Source: Flavobacteriales bacterium UBA4011 (lineage in GTDB: Bacteria > Bacteroidota > Bacteroidia > Flavobacteriales_D > Crocinitomicaceae). From it: a DNA stretch of 5,314 nucleotides. The notes beneath the pieces were generated by a model. The model was not told the origin of the DNA. It worked only from the letters and a program-made list of their open reading frames with translations, and did no database searches. Location: contig DGBF01000144.1 of the NCBI GenBank assembly GCA_002384725.1, forward strand, positions 1 to 5,314, written 5' to 3'. Each line of letters begins with the position of its first letter. The stretch's first letter is position 1. A program made the position numbers and the translations under genes. Positions 1 through 5,314 of this stretch are shown piece after piece.

Positions 1-1
1 T

Positions 2-427
2 TTGAAATTTAATTTGGGTGTTCCAGATCCGTTAAATACGTCAGATCCTTCTTTGCAACCCAACACTTCTCCGTTAAATATTACAAATATTGGAGACATG
101 CACTGGGGATGGAACCCTGGATACAAATTTGTAACTATCGAAGGATTTGCAGATACGATAGCTGATGGGATAGACAATTTTGACAAAAACTTTTTCTTTC
201 ATTTAGGAACTGACTTTTTGTTTCGAACGAAAACAATTTCAGCTGTGGATTGGGTAGACGTTGATGCTAATAAGAGCAAAACAACTTTAAAATTGGATGT
301 GAAGGCAATCTTGGATGGGCAAAATCCAACAGACTTGAGAGTGCACTCGGCATCACATTCTAGCAATAGTCAAATGTTTTACAGCGTTATTATAATAGAT
401 GAGTTTGTTGCAGCGATAAAAAAATAA
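2..427 (+). CDS. MbnP-like (CorA-like) copper-binding protein, C-terminal part
   Basis: This is the C-terminal 141 residues of a protein whose start lies before the window. The first in-frame codon is TTG (Leu), not a credible start. The segment L-G-V-P-D-P near the fragment start, then M-H-W-G-W-N-P-G-Y (fragment residues 33-41) and F-H-L-G-T (66-70), matches what I know of the MbnP/CorA family. Those proteins are exported and bind copper through histidines and a kynurenine made from tryptophan. Candidate ligands or modification sites seen here are H34, W35, W37, H67, H115 and H119; which Trp would be modified cannot be decided from one sequence. No cysteine is present in the fragment. The next gene starts one base after the stop and encodes a di-heme peroxidase, the expected modifying partner. 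Probably more than 100 N-terminal residues, including the export signal, are missing. The family call is fairly sure; copper binding is inferred. Confidence 0.75.
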   Translation: MKFNLGVPDPLNTSDPSLQPNTSPLNITNIGDMHWGWNPGYKFVTIEGFADTIADGIDNFDKNFFFHLGTDFLFRTKTISAVDWVDVDANKSKTTLKLDVKAILDGQNPTDLRVHSASHSSNSQMFYSVIIIDEFVAAIKK

Positions 428-428
428 A

Positions 429-1499
429 ATGAAATTAGTTTGGTTCTTACTATTTACACTTGTTCTAGTTTCTTGTAAAAAGGGAGAGATACAACCTTAT
501 GCAAAACCATATGAATTAGATGAGCCTTCTCATTTTCCGAAAATGGCTATTCCTTTGGATAATTTATTGACAGAACAAGGGGTTGAATTGGGCCGACGAT
601 TGTTTTATGACAAAAGATTGAGTGGGGATAATTCTATGTCATGCGCCGCTTGTCATTCACCTCAAAGCTCTTTTTCAGACGGCAATCAGTTTTCAATCGG
701 AATTGACGGACTAGCAGGAACTCGTCAGTCGATGGCACTTGTTAATTTAGGGTACCAAAAATTCTTTTTTTGGGATGGTCGAGCAAAATCATTGGAAGAA
801 CAAATTCTTGAACCAGTCCCGAACCCTATTGAAATGCACCAATCTTGGAAAGATGCCATCAATAAACTAAAAACGGATGATTCTTATCGCAAGGAATTTC
901 ATGCTGCCTTTGGTGCAGATGACATGGATGAATACCAAGTGGTAAAAGCAATAGCTCAGTTTTTAAGAACAATGATAAGTGGGTCCTCTAAGTATGACGT
1001 AATTTATAAAAATTCTAACGGATTGAATTTATCTCCCAAGGAACAAGTACTTTTTTCGACAGTTACCAATGAAGAAAAAGCAGGTTATGATTTGTTTCTT
1101 TCATTAAATGGCGGAGATTGTGTTCATTGTCATAGTGGACCGTTAATGCAGTTGAATATATTTGCCAATAATGGTTTGGACGCCACTTTTTCTGACAAAG
1201 GAAAAGGCGGCGTAACTGGAAAACCTCAAGATATGGGTATGTTTAAGGTGCCCACATTAAGAAATATTGCTCAATCAGCTCCTTACATGCACGACGGGCG
1301 TTTCCAAACTTTAGATGAAGTAATTGAGCATTATTCCTCTGGAATAGTGATGAGTCCTACAATCAGCCCAAGCATTGAATTTGCTTCTCAGGGCGGAGTT
1401 CAGCTTGATGCCTTCGAAAAAGGATTAATAAAGAAATTTCTTTTGACATTAACTGATGAAGAGTTCCTTGAAAACCCTAAATTTGCGCCGCCCAATTAA
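429..1499 (+). CDS. Di-heme cytochrome c peroxidase / MauG-MbnH family lipoprotein
   Basis: This is a complete 356-residue di-heme protein. A hydrophobic signal with lipobox L-V-S-C puts the lipidated cysteine at C16, so it should be a periplasm-facing lipoprotein. Two c-type heme sites are clear: C72-A-A-C-H76 in the N-terminal domain and C231-V-H-C-H235 in the C-terminal domain. Other superfamily landmarks are F-W-D-G-R-A (W115, the position of the inter-heme tryptophan), V-P-T-L-R-N (274-279) and A-P-Y-M-H-D-G-R-F (284-292). Y302 in E-H-Y-S-S-G lies where, from memory, MauG has its tyrosine heme ligand and classical peroxidases have methionine; this placement needs an alignment. The family either reduces H2O2 or, as MauG and MbnH do, uses a high-valent di-heme state to oxidise residues of a partner protein. 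One base separates it from the MbnP-like gene, so the modifying role is favoured. The ATG at 429 is chosen because it gives an immediate signal peptide. Confidence 0.88.
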   Translation: MKLVWFLLFTLVLVSCKKGEIQPYAKPYELDEPSHFPKMAIPLDNLLTEQGVELGRRLFYDKRLSGDNSMSCAACHSPQSSFSDGNQFSIGIDGLAGTRQSMALVNLGYQKFFFWDGRAKSLEEQILEPVPNPIEMHQSWKDAINKLKTDDSYRKEFHAAFGADDMDEYQVVKAIAQFLRTMISGSSKYDVIYKNSNGLNLSPKEQVLFSTVTNEEKAGYDLFLSLNGGDCVHCHSGPLMQLNIFANNGLDATFSDKGKGGVTGKPQDMGMFKVPTLRNIAQSAPYMHDGRFQTLDEVIEHYSSGIVMSPTISPSIEFASQGGVQLDAFEKGLIKKFLLTLTDEEFLENPKFAPPN

Positions 1500-1527
1500 A
1501 GTTCGGGAAACTTTCGGTTCGGTTTTT
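1498..1527 (+). terminator. Weak terminator-like hairpin after the di-heme peroxidase gene
   Basis: AAAGTT (1498-1503) and AACTTT (1509-1514) can form a 6-bp stem with a 5-base loop. A run of five T (1523-1527) follows, but only after an 8-base gap, and the stem is AT-rich. It begins inside the stop codon. It is in the right place to separate the MbnP/MbnH unit from the next gene but is not a canonical intrinsic terminator. Confidence 0.2.
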
Positions 1528-1564
1528 GCGTATAATAGATTGAATAGAATTTCATAATAATCTC

Positions 1565-2995
1565 ATGTTAGAAGAAAGAAGGTTAACAACGGAAGAAAAG
1601 GCTCTTAAGGTCAATTTAACTCTAGACATCTACGGATGTTTTGCAGAAATTGGGGCGGGGCAGGAAGTTGCGGCCAATTTTTTCAAAGCAGGTGGCAGTT
1701 CTGGAACAATCGCTTTTTCTCAATCTGCTTATGACATGAAGGTGTCAGATTCCCTTTATGGTGAAGCTTCACGTTATGTTTGTGAAGAAAGATTGACGAC
1801 TATGTTGGAAACGGAATTCGATACAATGAAACTTCGTCTCCCTGAAAAACAAACAGAATCTAGATTCTTTAGTTTTTGTAATACAGTAGAGTCTCTAAAC
1901 TATCATAAAACAAACCAAGGTCATGGTTGGGTGGGTATTCGCTTCCAAATGGAGGTCAATGGTCCAACAAGTGATGTTGTTTTGCACGTTAAAATGCACG
2001 ATAATAGTCACAAATCCCAACAAGAAGCCTTAGGGATTTTAGGGGTAAACTTGATTCATGCGAGTTTTTTCCAAAGTGAAGAAATGAACCAGTTCGTTCA
2101 GAGTTTATTACACCGTTTGACACGTGACCGTGTTGAAATTGATATGGTTCGTGTTTCTGGTCCTGCTTTTGAAGGTGCCGACAATCGTATTTTAGCACTG
2201 AATCTTGTAAAACGAGGTATGACGGATGCTACCATGTTCGATTTGACGGGTAATGTACTTCAACCTGCTTCGGCTCTATACAAGAAAAACATTCTTTTGA
2301 TGCGTGGTCGTTTTCGTCCAGTAACAAAAGTGCATATCGACATGATCGAGGCCGGAATCAAACAGTTTGTTGCAGAAAAAGGAGTTGAAGAAGAAAATGT
2401 CAGCGTTATTTTTGAATTGACATTGAAGGATTTGACCGCAGATGGTAAAATTTCTGATAAAGATTTCTTTGATAGAGCCGAATTACTAGGTTCTTTAGGT
2501 TATACTGTAATGATTTCAAATTACTTGAAACATTATAAAATGGTCGATTATTTAAGTTCTATTGCCCGCGGAAAAATGATGGGTGTTATCCTTGGTGTAT
2601 ATAACTTGCATACCATCTTTGACGAGAAATATTACGATAACTTACCTGGGGGATTACTTGAAGCTTTCGGCCGTGGATTTGGTCACAAAGTGAAGTTGTT
2701 TGTCTATCCAGCTAATGACGTAGAAACAGGTGATTTATATGCATTGCAAGATTTTCGAATTCCAGCACATTTGCATGGATTGTTGCAATATATGAAAGAC
2801 AACAACAAAATGGCTGCAATAGAGGGATATGATAAACAACTTCTTCATATCCTTTCGGACGATGTTCTCTCTAAAATCCGCGCAGGGGCTTCTAGTTGGG
2901 AAGAAGATGTGCCCTATGAAGTGGTCAAAGCCATTAAATATTTTGAACTATTTGGATATGTTCAAGATAAGGCGAATGTTACTGTTTCCAAATAG
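1565..2995 (+). CDS. Conserved cytoplasmic protein of unknown function (476 aa), nucleotidyltransferase-like segment
   Basis: I recognise a conserved Bacteroidota family but know no established function. From memory, members carry mutually inconsistent labels such as TonB-dependent receptor or nicotinate-nucleotide adenylyltransferase. There is no signal peptide, membrane segment or beta-barrel pattern, so the receptor label is not supported. The N-terminus has E-K-A-L-K-V-N-L (residues 11-18), then F-A-E-I-G-A-G-Q-E-V-A (26-36) and S-A-Y-D-M-K (54-59). Residues 241-285 read as strand, G-R-F-R-P-V-T-K-V-H loop (248-257), helix, strand, resembling the start of a class I nucleotidyltransferase fold, but the usual G before the His is V256 and no second ISSTxxR-type motif is seen. 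D289-x-T-x-D-G-x-I-x-x-x-D300 resembles an EF-hand loop. C-terminal landmarks are L-P-G-G-L-L-E-A-F-G-R (360-370) and D-F-R-I-P-A-H-L (396-403). The ATG at 1565 puts the conserved block near residue 11. It appears to be a stand-alone gene. Confidence 0.8.
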   Translation: MLEERRLTTEEKALKVNLTLDIYGCFAEIGAGQEVAANFFKAGGSSGTIAFSQSAYDMKVSDSLYGEASRYVCEERLTTMLETEFDTMKLRLPEKQTESRFFSFCNTVESLNYHKTNQGHGWVGIRFQMEVNGPTSDVVLHVKMHDNSHKSQQEALGILGVNLIHASFFQSEEMNQFVQSLLHRLTRDRVEIDMVRVSGPAFEGADNRILALNLVKRGMTDATMFDLTGNVLQPASALYKKNILLMRGRFRPVTKVHIDMIEAGIKQFVAEKGVEEENVSVIFELTLKDLTADGKISDKDFFDRAELLGSLGYTVMISNYLKHYKMVDYLSSIARGKMMGVILGVYNLHTIFDEKYYDNLPGGLLEAFGRGFGHKVKLFVYPANDVETGDLYALQDFRIPAHLHGLLQYMKDNNKMAAIEGYDKQLLHILSDDVLSKIRAGASSWEEDVPYEVVKAIKYFELFGYVQDKANVTVSK

Positions 2996-3050
2996 AATCT
3001 ATCATTCAATTCCCGGTTTTTTTTCTGAATTGTATTTCTGTGCGTAATGC
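2996..3050 (+). other. Non-coding spacer with T8 tract and long-loop inverted repeat
   Basis: CAATTC (3007-3012) and GAATTG (3027-3032) are perfect inverted arms, but the T8 tract (3017-3024) lies inside the 14-base loop instead of after a stem. This may still mark the 3' end of the preceding gene, but it is not a recognisable intrinsic terminator. Confidence 0.2.
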
Positions 3051-3081
3051 TTTACGTTCTCATTAAAATTTTTTAATTTAG
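3051..3081 (+). promoter_or_regulatory. Candidate Bacteroidota-type promoter of the WYL-paa operon
   Basis: TTTA at 3051-3054 is followed after exactly 19 bases by TAATTTAG at 3074-3081. The Bacteroidota housekeeping promoter consensus is TTTG, a spacer of about 19-21 bases, then TAnnTTTG, so each element has one mismatch and the spacing is right. Transcription would begin about 7 bases downstream, close to the ATG at 3100. An A/T palindrome, TTAAAA-TT-TTTTAA (3063-3076), lies between the elements and overlaps the -7 box, where an operator could act. Confidence 0.38.
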
Positions 3082-3099
3082 CAATCTGAATTTCGATTA

Positions 3100-4113
3100 A
3101 TGTCACAGATAAAGAACGCTCAGATACGCTATAGAATAATTGACCGAAGTCTTCGAAACAAGTACAAGCCGAATCCAACCAAACAGGATTTAAGAGAAGC
3201 TTGCGAAGAAGCACTATACGGTGCTATTGACGGCAATAACATCTGCGATTCCACTATAGAAAAAGATTTGTATGCGCTCAGAATGGAGCATGACGCACCC
3301 ATTAAGTATTCTAAAGTGACAAAGGGATACTGTTATGAGGATGAGAACTTTAGCATAGATAATATTCCGCTAACTGACGAAGATTTAAAAGCAATACAAT
3401 TTGCCGCGAAAACATTGATGCAGTTTCGGGATATCGATATGTTCAAGCAATTTGGCAATGCAATTGATAAAATCGTCGATCGAGTTACTATTTCAGCAAA
3501 TCCTTTGGATGAAAAAATCCAAGAACATGTTCAGTTTGAGAAAGGTACCAAAACTGCTGGAAATGAGTTCCTTTCGGTAATCCTAGAAGCGATTCAAAGT
3601 AGAAAAGTGGTCACTTTTGATTATAGAAGCTACCATTCCACAGAAGGAAAGCAACGCATGGTTTCTCCATTATTACTGAAAGAATATCGAAATAGATGGT
3701 ATTTGATCTGTCATGATGAAGAAAAACGAAAGATTGTGACATACGCCCTGGAGCGAATGACAGAAGTGGAAATCACGAAACACAATGGAACAGTGCCTGC
3801 CAAATTTTCTCCAGAGAATTTCTTCGAACATACAATTGGGATAACAACGCATGAGGGAAAACCTGTAGAGGTTGTTTTCAAGGCGAATAATCTTGCTGCA
3901 AAATACATTGAGTCTCAACCTTTTCACGCTACACAGCAATTGTTGAAAGAGGGAAAGAATAAAACGACTTTTTCACTTAATGTGATTGTAACGGAAGAAT
4001 TAATTAGAGAATTAATGAGTTACGGCGGCGATATCGAAGTAACTGAACCAATAACTTTGCGTGATAAAATTGCTGATCGTGTTGTCGACATGATTAAAAA
4101 TTATAACTTATAA
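3100..4113 (+). CDS. WYL-domain transcriptional regulator with N-terminal HTH
   Basis: This 337-residue regulator is complete. Residues 1-80 fit the Bacteroidota WYL architecture: an N-terminal helix-turn-helix region (R-Y-R-I-I-D-R-S-L, then helices around 28-60 with the recognition-helix-like D-S-T-I-E-K-D-L at 50-57) ending in a wing (G-Y-C-Y-E-D, 76-81). A helical linker follows (about 92-130). The WYL domain spans about 155-230, with the signature R-N-R-W-Y-L (W200-Y201-L202). A WCX-like C-terminal extension covers about 253-335. WYL domains bind small molecules or nucleic acid and control DNA binding. Its TAA overlaps the next gene's ATG by one base (TAATG), so it is co-transcribed and probably translationally coupled with the paa-type genes, making it a likely autoregulated controller of them. 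Its ligand is unknown. No Shine-Dalgarno sequence precedes the ATG, as is normal for this phylum. Confidence 0.88.
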   Translation: MSQIKNAQIRYRIIDRSLRNKYKPNPTKQDLREACEEALYGAIDGNNICDSTIEKDLYALRMEHDAPIKYSKVTKGYCYEDENFSIDNIPLTDEDLKAIQFAAKTLMQFRDIDMFKQFGNAIDKIVDRVTISANPLDEKIQEHVQFEKGTKTAGNEFLSVILEAIQSRKVVTFDYRSYHSTEGKQRMVSPLLLKEYRNRWYLICHDEEKRKIVTYALERMTEVEITKHNGTVPAKFSPENFFEHTIGITTHEGKPVEVVFKANNLAAKYIESQPFHATQQLLKEGKNKTTFSLNVIVTEELIRELMSYGGDIEVTEPITLRDKIADRVVDMIKNYNL

Positions 4114-4904
4114 TGGAACTTATTATATCAAAAGAGAATGGGGTAGCGACACTGAAGTTGAATCGACCGGAAGTTTTCAATTCATTTAATCAAAAAATGG
4201 CTTTTGATCTTCAAAAAGCTTTGGATGATTGCGAAAAGGACGAAACCATTCGTTGTATAGTCATTTCAGGAGAAGGCAAAGCCTTTTGCGCAGGTCAAGA
4301 TTTAGCGGAAGCTACGGATCCGAACGGGCCTGAATTGAAATCGATTGTTAAAGATCACTACAACCCGATTATAGTCCGCCTTCGGAATATTGAAAAACCT
4401 ATAATTGCAGCTGTAAATGGAGTTGCCGCAGGAGCTGGAGCAAATATCGCCTTGGCTTGTGATATCGTTTTTGCCAAAGAATCTGCATCTTTCATTCAAG
4501 CATTTTCAAAAATCGGATTAATTCCAGATTCAGGGGGAACCTTCATGTTGCCTAGATTGATCGGTTGGCAAAAAGCCTCCGCACTTATGATGACGGGAGA
4601 TAAAGTTTCCGCTATAGAAGCTGCAGCCATGAATATGATTTACAAGGCAATTCCAGATTTAGAGTTCTATGAGACAATCTCAACCTTCGCGACTAGAATG
4701 GCTCAAATGCCTACGAAAGGTTTAGGTTTAACGAAAAGAGCTTTAAATGCATCATTGACAAATAATTTGGAGGAACAATTAGCAGTCGAAGGAAAACTAC
4801 AAACCGAAGCCGGTTCCACCCACGATTTCAATGAAGGAACCCAAGCCTTTTTAGAAAAACGTCTACCAGATTTCAAAGGTAGAGAGATGGTATTCCCTCT
4901 TTGA
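4113..4904 (+). CDS. paaG: 2-(1,2-epoxy-1,2-dihydrophenyl)acetyl-CoA isomerase (PaaG-type crotonase)
   Basis: This is a complete 263-residue crotonase-superfamily enzyme. It resembles E. coli PaaG along its length: L-N-R-P-E-V-F-N-S-F-N (16-26), F-C-A-G-Q-D-L (58-64), A-A-V-N-G-V-A-A-G-A-G-A (99-110) and F-S-K-I-G-L-I-P-D-S-G-G-T (131-143). The catalytic Asp of PaaG corresponds to D139. The two glutamates of true enoyl-CoA hydratases are replaced by N111 and F131, which argues against simple hydration. PaaG converts ring-1,2-epoxyphenylacetyl-CoA to oxepin-CoA in the cytoplasmic phenylacetate pathway and can also shift double bonds in later intermediates. The start overlaps the stop of the WYL regulator. 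E. coli PaaG ends at the residue aligned with R257; the extra tail includes F-P-L and a stop codon contributed by a GC-rich repeat. A related crotonase with another acyl-CoA substrate is the main alternative. Confidence 0.85.
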   Translation: MELIISKENGVATLKLNRPEVFNSFNQKMAFDLQKALDDCEKDETIRCIVISGEGKAFCAGQDLAEATDPNGPELKSIVKDHYNPIIVRLRNIEKPIIAAVNGVAAGAGANIALACDIVFAKESASFIQAFSKIGLIPDSGGTFMLPRLIGWQKASALMMTGDKVSAIEAAAMNMIYKAIPDLEFYETISTFATRMAQMPTKGLGLTKRALNASLTNNLEEQLAVEGKLQTEAGSTHDFNEGTQAFLEKRLPDFKGREMVFPL

Positions 4905-4922
4905 GGAGGGGCAGGGGAGGTG
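4893..4922. repeat. GC-rich palindromic repeat at the paaG stop, with G-rich tail
   Basis: A 30-base GC-rich patch stands out from the AT-rich surroundings. CCCTC (4895-4899) and GAGGG (4906-4910) form a 5-bp stem with a 6-base loop. A second G-run block, GCAGGGGAGGTG, follows at 4911-4922. From memory, GC-rich elements of this form (hairpin with TTTG-like loop, then a partial repeat of the G-rich arm) are scattered between genes in many Bacteroidota genomes. It begins exactly at the F261 codon of paaG and encodes the final F-P-L and TGA. Only one copy is in this window, so its repeat nature rests on that resemblance. It may also form a weak hairpin in the mRNA between paaG and the next gene. 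Confidence 0.55.
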
Positions 4923-4951
4923 TTTTCTCTAAACAAAAAATTCAACACAAA

Positions 4952-5314
4952 ATGAAAATAGGAATACTCGGAGCCGGAACAATGGGTTCAGGCATAGCGC
5001 AAGTCGCAGCTCAAAATGAACACGAAACAATTCTCGTGGATGTAAGTCAAGAAACATTAAACAAAGCGGAGGATGATTTGAATAAAATCTTGAACCGCTT
5101 GGTTGAAAAAGACCGAATTTCTGCGGACGATAAAATCAATATTCAAGGCAGAATCACATATACGACGGATATGGCCGATTTCAAAGGTTGTAGTTTGATA
5201 ATTGAGGCAATCGTTGAGAAATTGGAAGTGAAACATCAAGTCTTTTCCAAAATGGAAAATATCGTTTCTGCCGAATGTATTTTAGCCAGTAATACTTCTT
5301 CCCTGTCTATTGCG
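4952..5314 (+). CDS. paaH: 3-hydroxyacyl-CoA dehydrogenase (PaaH-type), N-terminal part
   Basis: This is the first 121 residues of a 3-hydroxyacyl-CoA dehydrogenase that continues past the window end. The Rossmann signature is complete: G7-A-G9-T-M-G12-S-G-I-A-Q, followed by the acidic residue D30 at the end of the second strand, which selects NAD+. I-I-E-A-I-V-E (83-89) and A-S-N-T-S-S-L-S-I (112-120) are the conserved cofactor/substrate segments; the Ser in N-T-S-S is near the active site. The catalytic His-Glu pair lies downstream and is not visible. In phenylacetate catabolism, PaaH oxidises 3-hydroxyadipyl-CoA to 3-oxoadipyl-CoA; the same fold serves fatty-acid and butyrate pathways. Position after paaG, same strand, with a 47-base gap, favours PaaH. 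The ATG has an A-rich leader and directly opens the first strand. The paaH symbol rests on context. Confidence 0.8.
   Translation, partial: MKIGILGAGTMGSGIAQVAAQNEHETILVDVSQETLNKAEDDLNKILNRLVEKDRISADDKINIQGRITYTTDMADFKGCSLIIEAIVEKLEVKHQVFSKMENIVSAECILASNTSSLSIA

Noticed and set aside
1523..1542. TATAAT-like box (1531-1536) and TAGATTG (1536-1542) upstream of the 476-aa protein gene
   Set aside because: No matching TTTG-type or TTGACA-type element sits at the proper distance upstream, and TAGATTG is one T short of the TAnnTTTG consensus, so I do not call a promoter.
1989..2198. Open frame on the - strand inside the 476-aa protein gene
   Set aside because: It lies wholly within a well-supported gene, has no recognisable protein features and no leader; it is an antisense shadow.
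1565..2995. TonB-dependent receptor annotation for the 476-aa protein
   Set aside because: No signal peptide, plug domain or beta-barrel pattern is visible, and the length is far below that of real TonB-dependent receptors.
2829..3047. Second + strand open frame overlapping the end of the 476-aa protein gene
   Set aside because: Most of it overlaps a conserved coding region in another frame and its tail is low-complexity translation of the T-rich spacer. No frameshift is needed to explain the main gene.
3002..3214. - strand open frame across the spacer and the WYL gene start
   Set aside because: It overlaps the helix-turn-helix coding region, and its sequence shows no family features.
4905..4922. 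GGAGG motifs as Shine-Dalgarno site for the dehydrogenase gene
   Set aside because: They end about 30 bases before the ATG at 4952, far outside ribosome-binding distance, and Bacteroidota genes generally do not use such sites; the A-rich leader is sufficient.
4703..4948. - strand open frame through the paaG 3' end and the GC-rich repeat
   Set aside because: The Pro-rich part comes from reading the repeat backwards, and the rest is antisense to conserved PaaG sequence.

Overview
The window is about 5.3 kb of AT-rich, densely packed bacterial DNA with every gene on the + strand. The proteins, the A-rich leaders without Shine-Dalgarno sites and one TTTA/TAnnTTNG-like promoter point to Bacteroidota, probably a flavobacterial or Crocinitomicaceae-like lineage. 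This is inferred from protein resemblance and style, not from a marker gene.

Region 1 (2-1499) is a two-gene unit. It holds the C-terminal half of an MbnP-like (CorA-like) protein and, one base later, a complete lipoprotein di-heme peroxidase of the MauG/MbnH/bacterial cytochrome c peroxidase superfamily. In methanotrophs such a pair makes a copper protein: the di-heme enzyme converts a tryptophan of MbnP to kynurenine, which becomes part of the Cu(I) site. The order, spacing and retained Trp/His residues suggest a similar maturation pair here.

Region 2 (1565-2995) is a single 476-residue cytoplasmic protein of a conserved family without a settled function. It contains a segment that looks like a degenerate class I nucleotidyltransferase signature, and an EF-hand-like loop.

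Region 3 (3100-5314) looks like an operon for phenylacetate-type aromatic catabolism. It has a WYL-domain transcription factor, a PaaG-type oxepin-CoA-forming isomerase whose ATG overlaps the regulator's stop, and the N-terminal third of a 3-hydroxyacyl-CoA dehydrogenase (PaaH type) that runs off the end. A candidate promoter and an A/T palindrome precede the regulator. A GC-rich hairpin repeat with a G-rich tail sits at the paaG 3' end and supplies its last three codons and stop.

I saw no rRNA, tRNA, CRISPR array or transposase. The most rewarding items are the MbnP/MbnH pair, the nucleotidyltransferase-like orphan, the WYL regulator built into a paa operon, and the repeat that has become the paaG stop.
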